Source of the DNA: an uncultured Chloroflexota bacterium
GTDB taxonomy: Bacteria; Chloroflexota; UBA4733
Assembly (NCBI GenBank): GCA_937967325.1
Contig: CALBSQ010000148.1
Location: 11,459 to 75,458 of the forward strand
Direction of reading: 5' to 3'
DNA: 64,000 nucleotides
This document shows positions 44,000 to 52,350 of the stretch, piece by piece. The first letter of the stretch is position 1. Every line of letters starts with the position of its first letter. A program made the position numbers and the translations under genes. The notes under the pieces were generated by a model. The model saw only the letters and a program-made list of their open reading frames with translations. It was not told where the DNA came from and did no database searches.

Positions 44000-44797
44000 T
44001 CACAGCGCCGCCAGCACCGCTCCGAGCACGACCAGCCCGGCGCCGAGCCAGACTCGTGGGCCGGAGCGCTCGCGAGCAATAAGCACGCCCAGGAGCACGG
44101 AAATCTCGCGCAGCGTGGACACGCGGCCCGCGTCGGCCCGCTGAAAGGCCAGCAAGACGAGCAGGTAGGCGGCTGTCGACCCCACGGCGACCAATAGACC
44201 CGGCGCCAGGGCCTTGCGCAGGCGCTGCCGGTCACCACGGGTACACAATGTGAGGAGCGCGCCTTGCAAGAGCATCACGGCCCCGAGGTAGCCCACCGGC
44301 GAGACTTGACGGACGGCGCGGGCATCGATAAGCGAGTAGCTGGCAATGCAGACGCCGACCAGGAGCGCGAAGCCGGTCGCCGAGCGCTGTGTCTGGTGCT
44401 GACCGGACGTGGCCACCAGGATCAGCCCGGCAACGAGCGCCACAGCCGCCGCGATTGTCTGGGGCGTCGGTAGCTGCACGAGAATCAGCCAGCCGCCCAG
44501 CGTGACGAGCAGCGGCGCGACGCCGCGACCGATCGGATAGGCCAGTGCCATCGCTCCACGGCGGTAGGCGGCCGACAGCGAGAGCGCGTAGGCCGTTTCC
44601 GCCAGTGCGGAGAGCACGATGAGTGGAAGCACCTGGCGCGGCGACGTGGCGATGGTCACCGGCAGCAGCACGAGGCCGCTGGCGAGGCCGGCAACGGCCA
44701 TGGTGGCGATGCGATCGGACGTATCGTGCAGGACGCGGTTCCAGCCGGCATGGAAGCCGGCCGCGACCAGGACGATGGCGATCGCCAGCGGGTCCAC
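44000..44797 (-). CDS. EamA/DMT superfamily membrane transporter
   Basis: 265 residues with about ten predicted membrane helices and the two-fold EamA layout; the first repeat includes ALAETAYALSLSAAYRRGAMALAYPIGRGVAPLLVTLGGW, the second FRADAGRVSTLREISVLLGVLI-like sequence, which carries the usual conserved P/E positions of drug/metabolite exporters. Substrate unknown. GTG start at 44797 with AGGAG close upstream. Divergent from the HNH gene, with 81 bases between the starts. Confidence 0.85.
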   Translation of the reverse strand: MDPLAIAIVLVAAGFHAGWNRVLHDTSDRIATMAVAGLASGLVLLPVTIATSPRQVLPLIVLSALAETAYALSLSAAYRRGAMALAYPIGRGVAPLLVTLGGWLILVQLPTPQTIAAAVALVAGLILVATSGQHQTQRSATGFALLVGVCIASYSLIDARAVRQVSPVGYLGAVMLLQGALLTLCTRGDRQRLRKALAPGLLVAVGSTAAYLLVLLAFQRADAGRVSTLREISVLLGVLIARERSGPRVWLGAGLVVLGAVLAAL

Positions 44798-44878
44798 AAT
44801 GCTCCTGTTCGTCTCTCACCCATGGACAATTATGGGATGACGGGCGGGCATGGCATGCTGAAGTGGATAGGAGGGGCG

Positions 44879-45355
44879 ATGCCGGCGCGACGGGCGTGGG
44901 ATCCTGAAGCGGCGCGCGACCGCGGCCGCGAGCGCCGACGAGACCTGGAGCGTCGTCGGCAGCAGCAACCGGTGCGCGTGCCGGCCGACAATGTGTACGC
45001 CCTGTTGGAGCGCGTGAGCCGCCGCGAGAGTGTAGCGGCGCGGGGTAGCACGCGCGAGTGTGCGCTGTGCGGCCGGCCACTCACGCCGGAAACCGTCACA
45101 ATCGACCACACCGTTGCCCGCGCGCTCGGCGGGGCCGACAGCCCGGACAATCTGCAGGCCGTGTGCCAGCGCTGCAACAACCTGAAGAGCCGCCTCGAGG
45201 CCACGGTGCGCGCGCGTCGGGAACGAGGCGTCGACATGGGGGATGTCGCCGATGAGGTGCTGGCGGCGATCCCCAGTCAGGCTGAGCGGGAGCGGTTTGC
45301 CGCTCACTCGTCCGTGAGCACCCTGTTGGAGGCGCTTGCCCAACCGGACCGGTAG
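44879..45355 (+). CDS. HNH endonuclease
   Basis: 158 residues from the ATG at 44879, which has AGGAGGGG just upstream. The central domain has ECALCGRPLTPETVTIDHTV, ARALGGADSPDNLQAVCQRC, and NNLK: two CxxC zinc pairs around an IDH motif, the standard HNH arrangement with the second half N-x8-x-C-x2-C. It is preceded by an Arg-rich DNA-binding-like helix and followed by a helical tail. It could act as a mobile endonuclease or a defence nuclease; no intein, intron or terminase is nearby. Confidence 0.85.
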   Translation: MPARRAWDPEAARDRGRERRRDLERRRQQQPVRVPADNVYALLERVSRRESVAARGSTRECALCGRPLTPETVTIDHTVARALGGADSPDNLQAVCQRCNNLKSRLEATVRARRERGVDMGDVADEVLAAIPSQAERERFAAHSSVSTLLEALAQPDR

Positions 45356-45656
45356 CAACCGTCCTGTCACGCTGAGGGTGTTCCCTTGTACCGTGATGTA
45401 CGGGGAGACGAGGAGTGAAATCCCTCGACAACGGCGGACGAGTCACCCCGCCGAAAGTATGCCGCTTGCCGGCATTTCAGAGAAGTTGAACACCCCACCG
45501 TGTCAGGAGGCGGATGCTAGGCTAGCGACGAAAGGATGCCGCGGCGCTATGGCGTACCCTCATGGGCCGTCGGCACATCGGAGGAGAGCGCCCGGTCAAG
45601 CCCTACGGAATCCCCCGGCTGCGCGTCGGCGATTGGTGAAAGGATGGGACGGAGCA
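45356..45656. other. 301-base space without a supported gene
   Basis: No credible start or protein-like frame. Its right end contains GGGACGGAG, the ribosome-binding site of the decayed cellulase gene. The signal-peptide frame is open for many codons upstream of the ATG at 45657 but that part is non-coding in composition. Confidence 0.4.
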
Positions 45657-46275
45657 ATGACAGCATCGGCAAAGCGTCTTGGCATGCTCGGTTTCGCCAT
45701 CGCGGCGACATTCGTCGTGGCAAGCGTGCTCGGTGTGCCCTCGACGCGGACCGCGCTGGCGGCGACGCCGGTACCTGCACCGGCGTCTCCTTCCAGGTCG
45801 CGGGCATGCAGGAGCTCGTGACGACCGTCCGCAACACCGGCGCGACCAACGTCGTCATACTGGGCGGCGTCCAGTATTCCAACGCCCTGTCCCAGTGGCT
45901 ATCCTCCGCGCCGAGCGACCCGGCCGGCAATCTGGCGGCCGCCACAGTCTCGCCATCACCGCGTCGCACTTCACCACCACGCAGTACCCTTGGGTGCAAG
46001 TCACACCTCCGTCAAGCCTGGGGGGGAACACGACGATCACCGCCCACGTCTGGGCGCCGGCCAAGAGCAACCTCGGCGCACAACTGTTCGTTTCCGATGC
46101 CAACTGGTCCTGGCACATGGAAGGCTACGTCTCCTTGGCGCCGGGCGCCTGGACGACCCTCACTTATACGATCCCGAGTGGCGCCCCCACGCCGTTCCGC
46201 GAGCTGGGCATCCAGTTCCTGTACAGCAGTAGCTCCGGCTTCTCCGGCACACTGTATCTGGATGCGGTGCAGTAG
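45657..46275 (+). pseudogene. Remnant of a secreted GH5-type cellulase with C-terminal binding module
   Basis: Three pieces of one ancestral gene appear in three frames. From 45657: a signal peptide (RLGMLGFAIAATFVVASVLG ... ALAA). From about 45770 in another frame: GVSFQVAGMQELVTTVRNTG, then ATNVVILGGVQYSNALSQWL and SSAPSDPAGNLAAA, which matches the GH5 block where intact enzymes continue with WHxYNFN. From about 45940 in the third frame: a beta-rich module (VTPPSSLGGNTTITAHVWAP ... GTLYLDAVQ, stop at 46273-46275) typical of carbohydrate-binding domains. The intact gene would be over 1.2 kb, so large internal deletions occurred; catalytic Glu residues are lost. Confidence 0.85.
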
Positions 46276-46295
46276 GCCGGGGTGACCCCTCCTAA

Positions 46296-46316
46296 CCCTC
46301 CCCGCCGCGGGGAGGG
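46296..46316. terminator. Hairpin CCCTCCCC-GCCGC-GGGGAGGG
   Basis: An 8-bp perfect stem with a five-base loop, 21 bases after the stop of the cellulase remnant. It may have been the gene's terminator; no T-run follows. A similar motif (CCCCACCCTCCCC) starts the large inverted repeat at 25486. Confidence 0.45.
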
Positions 46317-46484
46317 GCCGGCGACGGAGAGAATGGCGCAAAACACGACCGTTCGCTAGCGAGGGCAGGAGGGGGACAGACGTTGTTGCTGTGTGCGTCT
46401 CATTCGTGGGGCGACGGAGCCGCGTTCTGCACGCAGCACTGCCGGATCCGGCCGAGCATCAAGACCTTACGCCCATCGGACCTA

Positions 46485-46976
46485 TTACTGCGCACGGAGT
46501 GATGCCCAGTAGGCCCAGCCGGCTACGTCGGGGACTTCAAAGCCGTGCGCGCCGAGGATGGTGCAGATTTGGGTGCGGTGATCGTTGCCGTGGTGGATGG
46601 CCTGGAGCATTAGGAGGTCTTCGGCATGCGGCGTCTCGGGCCAGTCGCCCTGCGCGGGGATGGTAACGTCCAGCTCGTCCACGCGGTCGAGCACCGCCTC
46701 CCAGCGTTTGGCCTGCGCGGCGAAGGCGGATCGCAGCTCCGCTGGGGCGGGCGCCGGCTCCTGACTCTCATGCACCCGTGCGTCCGCTTGCTCACTGGTG
46801 AGCCGCCCCAGGTAGCGCTGGTCCGCTGCGACCAGGTGGACGAGGGTGGCGTGGATCGTGCCCATGGTGCCCGGCACGCTCTCTTGGAGTCGCTCTGGAG
46901 GCAGGCCGGCGCAGTGGTCGATCAAGCCCCGCGTTGCCCAGATGTGGTGGCGAAACATCGTCCGCAATGGATCCAT
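46485..46976 (-). CDS. DinB family protein
   Basis: 163 residues from the ATG at 46976 (AGGAG upstream); an upstream start at 47015 is possible. The four-helix DinB/YfiT-like fold is indicated by FRHHIWATRGLIDHCAGLP, GTIHATLVHLVAADQRYLGR, and the late HHGNDHRTQICTIL: the three His of the metal site are in GTIHATL, and HHGNDH. Members act as thiol-dependent transferases or have unknown function; some are DNA-damage induced. Confidence 0.9.
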   Translation of the reverse strand: MDPLRTMFRHHIWATRGLIDHCAGLPPERLQESVPGTMGTIHATLVHLVAADQRYLGRLTSEQADARVHESQEPAPAPAELRSAFAAQAKRWEAVLDRVDELDVTIPAQGDWPETPHAEDLLMLQAIHHGNDHRTQICTILGAHGFEVPDVAGWAYWASLRAQ

Positions 46977-47111
46977 CGGCGCTCCTTGTGGTAGCGATTG
47001 GGTGCTCAGCCACAACCCCGTGCTCGAGCACCGGCGTGGAGATTATAGCGAACAAATGTTCGTTGGGCCAGCGAAGGACCTGACGGTCCTATCCGTGTTG
47101 CCCGCCCAGCG

Positions 47112-47474
47112 TCAGTGTAGCGCGAGCGTGCCGAGCCGCTTGCAGCGCCGCTCCACACGGCGGAACACCGCCGTGCCCAACACGGACATCACGACCAGGA
47201 AGGCCAGCGAGATGAGCACTTCCGCCGGCACTGGCAGGATGGTGCGCGTGTGCAGCAGGATGCCGCGCAGCGAGTCGTAGCCGTAGGTCAGCGGCAGCGC
47301 CAAGGCGATGGGCAGCAGCACGGCGGGTAGCGCCTGCACGGGAAAGTTGCCCCCGGACAGTGTGATGACCACGTAATTGGACACGTCGATCAGCGTGTTG
47401 GCCTCGCGCATCAACAGGACCAGGCCGGCAAAGGCAAAGCCGAAGCCGTAGAGGGCGATCAGCATCGGCAGCAC
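47112..47474 (-). pseudogene. C-terminal part of an ABC-2 type permease
   Basis: The minus-strand frame encodes about 120 residues with three to four membrane helices (MLPMLIALYGFGFAFAGL, DVSNYVVITLSGGNFPVQAL, PAVLLPIALALPLTYGYDSL) ending in VLGTAVFRRVERRCKRLGTL, the usual end of ABC-2 permeases such as the one at 56069. The N-terminal half is absent; the frame is open only slightly further upstream before the divergent methyltransferase gene. This looks like a truncated relic left by the acquisition of the methyltransferase. Confidence 0.7.
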
Positions 47475-47574
47475 GGCCGCGTAGAGGCGGGCTGCGGGGC
47501 AGTCCGGATTGGCGTAACTCCTGCTTCCGCCATAGACTACGGTCTGATAGCGGATGGCATCCAGGAGCGAGGGT

Positions 47575-49215
47575 ATGGTGGTCAGGTCGGTTTTGGCCGA
47601 ACGACCGCGTATCGAGTTGGAACTTGCCCGACTGGCGATCGAGTTGGGCGCATCGGAGATCGGCGGCCTACTCTCTGCCGGAGAGCAATCGCTCGTCCAG
47701 CAGACACAGGTCGCCGCGCCGCCGTCGCTCCTCGCCCCCGACGATCTTCTCCAGGCGATTCGAGCCGGACGTGACCCGCTCGGTGATATCTTCTGCCGGA
47801 TCCGTCCGGTCGTCCAGCGCCGTCAAGATGGCGCCTTCTACACCCCATCGGAGCTGGTCTCCACGATGGTGGATTGGGCCTTGAGCCGCGGGCCGGATCG
47901 GGTGGTCGACGCCGGCTGCGGCAGCGGCCGTTTTGTCGCTGCCGCCGTCCGGCGCGACCGAGCACGGCATGTTGTGGCAGTCGACGCTGACCCCCTCGCC
48001 ACCCTCATGACGCGGGCGGCGCTTGCTGCCCTGGACGCCCGGTCGGCCCAGGTGTGCCAGGCCGACTACACCCGCCTCGAATTGCCACGCATCGCCGGAC
48101 GTACCGCCTTCGTCGGCAATCCACCATATGTGCGCCATCACGACCTCAGTCCCAGTACCAAGGCCTGGGCGACCGGCACAGCGGAACGGTTGGGCCTGCG
48201 AATCTCGGGCCTGGCAGGGCTGCACGCGCTGTTCTACCTCGCGACTGCTGCCCATGCGGCGCCAGGCGACATCGGCTGTTTCGTCACCAGCGCGGAGTGG
48301 CTGGATGTCGGTTATGGCAGCGTGCTCCGGCAACTGCTCCTTGACGGCCTGGGCGCCCACTCCCTCCAGCTCATCGACCCGACAGCCATGCCTTTCGAGA
48401 GCACCCAGACCACGGCGCTCGTCTCCTGCTTCATCGTGGGGAGTAGGCCGAGTCAGATTAGCGCTCGCAAGGTACACACGCTGGCCGATCTGGCGCGTCT
48501 GGAGGATGGGCTCTCCGTGCCTCGGGAGGCGTGGCTGGCAAATGAGCGCTGGTCGGCGCTGTTCGAAGAGCAAGGGCGGTCTCCTCACCCCGACGACGCG
48601 GCGCCGACCCGGCTCTCCGTGTTCGCCCGTGTCCACCGCGGTCTCGTTACGGGCGCCAACGACTTCTTCGTCCTCACCCGTGCCCACGCCCAGGCGCTTG
48701 GGGTAGCACCATGGTGCGTCCCCGCCATCACGGACGCTCGAGAAATCCTTGATGCTGGCGGAGTCGTCCGCGACTTGCCCGAACGCAAGCTCCTCTTGCG
48801 CATCCCGAGGGATGTCGATCGCCGGAACCATCCTGACCTGGACCGCTATCTGCGAGTAGGCGAGATGCCGCGAGGTGACAAGCCCGCCGTCGCCGACACC
48901 TACATCTGTTCGCACCGCCGTCCCTGGTGGTACGTTGGCGCCCAGCAAGCAGCGCCGATTGTCGCGTCCTACATGGCCCGTCGTGGGCCCGCCTTCGCGC
49001 TGAACCCAGACGGCCTCGCCCTCATCAATATCAGCCACGGCCTGTATCCAGTCGCAGCCATGGACGCCGGGCAGCTACAACGCCTCTGCCAGGCGCTCAA
49101 TGCCGGCAGTACCTCCTTCCGCGGCTCCGGGCGAACCTATCAGGGCGGCTTGGAGAAGTTCGAGCCACGGGAGATGGAGGCCCTGCCGGTTACGGTGGAC
49201 GGGCCATACGTTTGA
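47575..49215 (+). CDS. N6-adenine DNA methyltransferase, class I, orphan
   Basis: 546 residues from the ATG at 47575 (AGGAG eight bases upstream). Motif I is VVDAGCGSGRF (Asp112 onward), the catalytic motif IV is FVGN182PPYVRHHDL, and the C-terminal 250 residues contain a target-recognition-like region ending SGRTYQGGLEKFEPREMEAL, the last being a common end of type II/BREX-related N6-methyltransferases of the Eco57I/TaqI type. It methylates adenine in a specific site. No intact restriction endonuclease gene follows, so it is solitary, but an in-frame peptide after the stop may be a nuclease relic. Confidence 0.9.
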   Translation: MVVRSVLAERPRIELELARLAIELGASEIGGLLSAGEQSLVQQTQVAAPPSLLAPDDLLQAIRAGRDPLGDIFCRIRPVVQRRQDGAFYTPSELVSTMVDWALSRGPDRVVDAGCGSGRFVAAAVRRDRARHVVAVDADPLATLMTRAALAALDARSAQVCQADYTRLELPRIAGRTAFVGNPPYVRHHDLSPSTKAWATGTAERLGLRISGLAGLHALFYLATAAHAAPGDIGCFVTSAEWLDVGYGSVLRQLLLDGLGAHSLQLIDPTAMPFESTQTTALVSCFIVGSRPSQISARKVHTLADLARLEDGLSVPREAWLANERWSALFEEQGRSPHPDDAAPTRLSVFARVHRGLVTGANDFFVLTRAHAQALGVAPWCVPAITDAREILDAGGVVRDLPERKLLLRIPRDVDRRNHPDLDRYLRVGEMPRGDKPAVADTYICSHRRPWWYVGAQQAAPIVASYMARRGPAFALNPDGLALINISHGLYPVAAMDAGQLQRLCQALNAGSTSFRGSGRTYQGGLEKFEPREMEALPVTVDGPYV

Positions 49216-49359
49216 TCACCACCTCTCCTGGACGGCGTTTACCATCTGCGCCACCTCGTTCAGGCCCAACGCGACTACCGGATCACCCTCTTTTGGGAGC
49301 ACAACCTCGTCCCGCTACGCGACTTCGTGCGCGAGGCGCGGCGAACGGCGAGCCGCTGA
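49216..49359 (+). pseudogene. 47-residue in-frame tail after the methyltransferase stop
   Basis: Directly after the TGA the same frame stays open for 47 codons and has protein-like sequence: LLDGVYHLRHLVQAQRDYRI, then TLFWEHNLVPLRDFVREARR. There is no start codon with a ribosome-binding site. The aromatic and charged pattern is not what non-coding high-GC frames look like in this window. It may be the end of a fused or adjacent restriction-enzyme gene cut short by a deletion, or a C-terminal extension lost by a nonsense mutation. Confidence 0.5.
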
Positions 49360-49373
49360 CGGGTGCGTGGGTA

Positions 49374-49490
49374 CCGCTCCAGCTCATCGACCAGCCTGCC
49401 GAAGAAGGTGACGGCTCGCCGGATCGGCTCGGGATTGGTCATGTCCACGCCCGCCAGCTGCATCAACTCGAGAGGGCGCTGTGTCCGCCC
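49374..49490 (-). pseudogene. Fragment of oligoendopeptidase F (C-terminal 39 residues)
   Basis: Minus-strand translation gives TQRPLELMQLAGVDMTNPEP followed by IRRAVTFFGRLVDELER, which matches the C-terminus of the intact pepF at 50536-50652 (TQRPIELMQMAGVDMTNPDP) at 33 of 39 residues. Upstream and downstream parts are lost. The fragment has the same orientation as pepF and lies on the other side of the HigB-like/XRE module, so the module is bracketed by direct copies of the pepF end. Confidence 0.85.
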
Positions 49491-49551
49491 CGACGATGGA
49501 TCGCCGCAGCACGAGTATGACCGCCTTCGGGTGAAGGCGCCCAGGACTACC

Positions 49552-49590
49552 TTGACATCAGACCGAGCATATGCGAAAATACGTATATGC
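49552..49590 (+). promoter_or_regulatory. Promoter and palindromic operator of the HigB-like/XRE module
   Basis: TTGACA (49552-49557), a 17-base spacer and GAAAAT (49575-49580) form a sigma-70 type promoter. A palindrome, GCATATGCG-AAAATA-CGTATATGC (49567-49590, one mismatch in the 9-bp arms), covers the -10 and the toxin's start codon. Transcription would begin near 49587, on the ATG itself, so the mRNA may be leaderless; no ribosome-binding site is seen. Antitoxin binding here would block its own transcription, the usual autoregulation of such modules. Confidence 0.65.
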
Positions 49591-49958
49591 ACCAGGAGCG
49601 CGACTGGACCACTGAGTTCTACCTCGAGGAGAACGGCGCCAGCCCAGTCGAGGAGTTTCTGGACGGTCTGGATCGCAAGGCTCGTGCTCGGTTTCGCTGG
49701 TCGATGGAGCAGTTACGCGTTCGCAACGTACTGGCCAGGGAGCCCTTGGTACGGCACCTCGAAGGTGAATTGTGGAAGTTGCGCGAGGAAAGTGGGACCA
49801 ATATCTATCGGATTATTTACTTCGTCTTCACCGGCCGGCGTATCGTCTTCCTGCATGGGTTTCAAAAGAAGGCACAAAGGACACCGAGCCGCGAATTGGC
49901 GATGGGAAGCAAACGGCATGCGGCATTCAAGGCACGTGAAGAGAGGAGGCGAGAGTGA
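49587..49958 (+). CDS. HigB/RelE-like toxin (phage-derived Gp49-like family)
   Basis: 123 residues of the type II toxin group often called phage-derived Gp49-like or HigB-like: ASPVEEFLDGLDRKARARF, LEGELWKLREESGTNIYRII, YFVFTGRRIVFLHGFQKKAQ and the C-terminal TPSRELAMGSKR. These are the conserved Arg/Lys/His-rich elements of the RelE-fold mRNA endonucleases; the Lys and Arg near residues 80-100 are the usual catalytic set. The stop overlaps the antitoxin start (GTGATG). The toxin-first order is that of higBA. Confidence 0.9.
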   Translation: MHQERDWTTEFYLEENGASPVEEFLDGLDRKARARFRWSMEQLRVRNVLAREPLVRHLEGELWKLREESGTNIYRIIYFVFTGRRIVFLHGFQKKAQRTPSRELAMGSKRHAAFKAREERRRE

Positions 49959-50323
49959 TGACGCAGGAAGCGCCCGATTTGGAGGGACAGCAGCGCTACG
50001 AGCAGTACTGGTCCAAGCAGATGGCGGACCCGGAGTTTCGTCGCGTGTACGAGGAGGAGGCGGCCAAGAAGGAGCTGTGGCTTCAGCTTGTGGAAGCGCG
50101 CCAGCAAGCAGGCCTCACCCAGACGGAGCTGGCTAGGCGTCTCGGTGTTTCCCAGGCGCAGGTGTCACGGATCGAGAAGGAGGGATACGACGCCTATACC
50201 CTCACCACCCTGCGCCGCTACGTGCAGGCACTGGGCGACGGCTTTCGGCTGGAAGTGAGTGTCCGCCAGCCAGTGCCCCCGGAGCAGCAACGCCAGTTGG
50301 TGCATAGCGGGGGGCGCGGGTAG
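49958..50323 (+). CDS. XRE family antitoxin (HigA-like)
   Basis: About 121 residues. The Cro/CI helix-turn-helix is at the C-terminal half: EARQQAGLTQTELARRLGVS, QAQVSRIEKEGYDAYTLTTL, RRYVQALG. The first half (YWSKQMADPEFRRVYEEEAA) is the toxin-interacting segment. GGAGG eight bases before the ATG; a GTG three bases earlier is an alternative. The protein should neutralise the adjacent toxin and bind the palindrome upstream of it. Confidence 0.9.
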   Translation: MTQEAPDLEGQQRYEQYWSKQMADPEFRRVYEEEAAKKELWLQLVEARQQAGLTQTELARRLGVSQAQVSRIEKEGYDAYTLTTLRRYVQALGDGFRLEVSVRQPVPPEQQRQLVHSGGRG

Positions 50324-50523
50324 TGCCAGCGGAGGCTATCCGTATCGACCAGGGTGTGGGCCACCCCCTGGTCCAGGAGCTCGGAGTCCTCAGTCGTCGC
50401 GCCAGTCTTACCCACCTCACTCGGGACGGTTAGGAGCGGCTCTGGGCAATGCGGAGCCATTACCGTGCGCTCCCGTTCACAATCGATCGTCCGTGATGCA
50501 ACTTCACCTGGGAAGGTCCTCCC

Positions 50524-52326
50524 TCAGGCGAAGCTGCGCTCCAGCTCGTCGACCAGGCTGCCGAAGAAGGCGACGGCGCGGCGAATCGGGTCGGGATTGG
50601 TCATGTCCACGCCGGCCATCTGCATTAGCTCGATAGGCCGTTGGGTCCCGCCCGCCTTGAGCGTGCGCAGCCAGCGCTCTACGGCCGGCTGACCTTCCTG
50701 ACGGATCGCCTCCGCTACGCCGTAGGAACAGGAGAGGCCGGCGGCGTAGGTGTAGGGGTAGAGGCCGGTGTAGAAGTGCGGCTGCTGCGCCCAGTACAGG
50801 CGGGCGGCGTCGTCCACGACTACCGAACCAGAGTAGAAGCGCTCGAACACCTCGTTCTGCACCTGCAAGATCGTGCTGAGCGTGAGCGGCTTGCCGGCCT
50901 CCGCCAGGTCGTAGAGCCGCTGCTCGAAGTGTGCTTCTAGCAGATGCACGACCATGTTGTGCGTGAACGTGCCCAGGAACTGCAGGATCACCCAGCGGCG
51001 CAGCCGCGGGTCGTCGGTGGAATCCACAATGTGCCGGCCCAGGATCAGCTCGTTGCAGGTGGAGGGAGCCTCCACGAAGACAAGGCCCGTACGCGTGTTG
51101 CTGATGACCTGGTTGCGCCCGGCCAGTATGCCATGCCCGGCGTGGCCCAGCTCGTGGGCCAGGATGAAGGCGCTGCGCAGGTTGTCGCGCCAGGTGGTGA
51201 AGACGTAGGAGTGGACGCCGTAGACGGTGGCGCAGAAAGCGCCGGAGCGCTTGCCGGCGTTCTCGGCGCGGTCGACCCAGCGGTCGCGGATGGCGGCTTC
51301 GACGATCTCGCCGTACTCCTCACCCAGCGCCGCCAGGCCTTTGCGGATCAGCTCGCCGGACTCCGCGAATGTGGTCGGCGGGTCGTACTCGGGGTCCAGC
51401 GGCGCGTCCACGTCGTAGCGGTAGACGCGATCCAGGTGCAGCAGCCTCTGGCGCAGCCGCATGAGACGCCGGAAGTGCGGTGCGATCTCATCGTGAACGA
51501 TCTGGAGGACGTTGCGGTAGACCTCCTCCGGCACCTGCTGGCCTTCGAGGATCATCTCCGTCGCCGAGGCGTAGCGGCGCACGCGCGCCATCACCACGTT
51601 GCGCTTGATCTGTGTTGCCAGCGTCGTCGCGAGCGTCGCCTTGTGCCGCCCGATGCCGGACGCGAGCGACTCATAGCCGTGCCGGCGCAGCTCGCGATCG
51701 GCCGACCCGGAAAGTCCGAAGACGTAGGCGGCGATGGAGACGGGCTGCTCCCGCCCCTGGGCGTCACGCACCGGAGTGCACTGCAAGTCCACTGCCGTCG
51801 CCTGGCCCCAGACCGACCCCGGGACGGACAGCACTTCACCCAGCGCGGCCAGCGTCTGCTCCGTCTCTTGGGCCAGGACGTGCGGGGCACGGCGCAGGAC
51901 TTCTTCCAGTTGCAGCCGGTAGGTGGCGAGTCCAGGCTCCGCAGCCAGGTAGCGCTCGATCGTGCCGATTGGCAGCGCGCTCAGCTCCGTGTTGAGGAAG
52001 GAGAGCGCAGCGCTAACTCGCGCCCCCAGATCAGCGGCCCGAGCGGCTAATGCCTGGTTGTGCGCCGACATGCCGTCCGTGGAGATGCTCAACTGGGCAT
52101 AGGCGCCGACTTTGGTCATCGTCGCCGCCACCGCGTCCCGCGCCTGCAAGCAGCCGAGGAGGCTGCCGGCGCTCTCGCCCAGCCGGCCCCGGTACTCGGT
52201 TACCGCCTGCACCAGGCTGTCTACCCGCGTTAGGTCGGCTTCCCAGGTCTCGAACGTGGGGTAGATGTCACCAAGGTTCCAGGTCTGCTCGACGGGTATC
52301 TGATCGCGGGTGGGTAGGCCGGGCAT
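50524..52326 (-). CDS. pepF: Oligoendopeptidase F (peptidase family M3)
   Basis: 600 residues, the normal length of PepF. Zinc motif HELGHAGHG (His391-Glu392-x2-His395) with the third ligand Glu expected in FVEAPSTCNELILGRH, and the M3 blocks WNLGDIYPTFETWEADL near the N-terminus and FYTGLYPYTYAAGLSCSYGV near the end. It is a cytoplasmic metallopeptidase that degrades short peptides. ATG at 52326 with AGGAGGACGATC upstream. A fragment copy of its C-terminus lies at 49374-49490. Confidence 0.95.
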   Translation of the reverse strand: MPGLPTRDQIPVEQTWNLGDIYPTFETWEADLTRVDSLVQAVTEYRGRLGESAGSLLGCLQARDAVAATMTKVGAYAQLSISTDGMSAHNQALAARAADLGARVSAALSFLNTELSALPIGTIERYLAAEPGLATYRLQLEEVLRRAPHVLAQETEQTLAALGEVLSVPGSVWGQATAVDLQCTPVRDAQGREQPVSIAAYVFGLSGSADRELRRHGYESLASGIGRHKATLATTLATQIKRNVVMARVRRYASATEMILEGQQVPEEVYRNVLQIVHDEIAPHFRRLMRLRQRLLHLDRVYRYDVDAPLDPEYDPPTTFAESGELIRKGLAALGEEYGEIVEAAIRDRWVDRAENAGKRSGAFCATVYGVHSYVFTTWRDNLRSAFILAHELGHAGHGILAGRNQVISNTRTGLVFVEAPSTCNELILGRHIVDSTDDPRLRRWVILQFLGTFTHNMVVHLLEAHFEQRLYDLAEAGKPLTLSTILQVQNEVFERFYSGSVVVDDAARLYWAQQPHFYTGLYPYTYAAGLSCSYGVAEAIRQEGQPAVERWLRTLKAGGTQRPIELMQMAGVDMTNPDPIRRAVAFFGSLVDELERSFA

Positions 52327-52350
52327 GGTCGATCGTCCTCCTTTGTTCGG

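Noticed and set aside
47575..49359. A complete restriction-modification system
   Set aside because: Only the methyltransferase is intact; the downstream tail is too short to be a nuclease and no other nuclease is adjacent.
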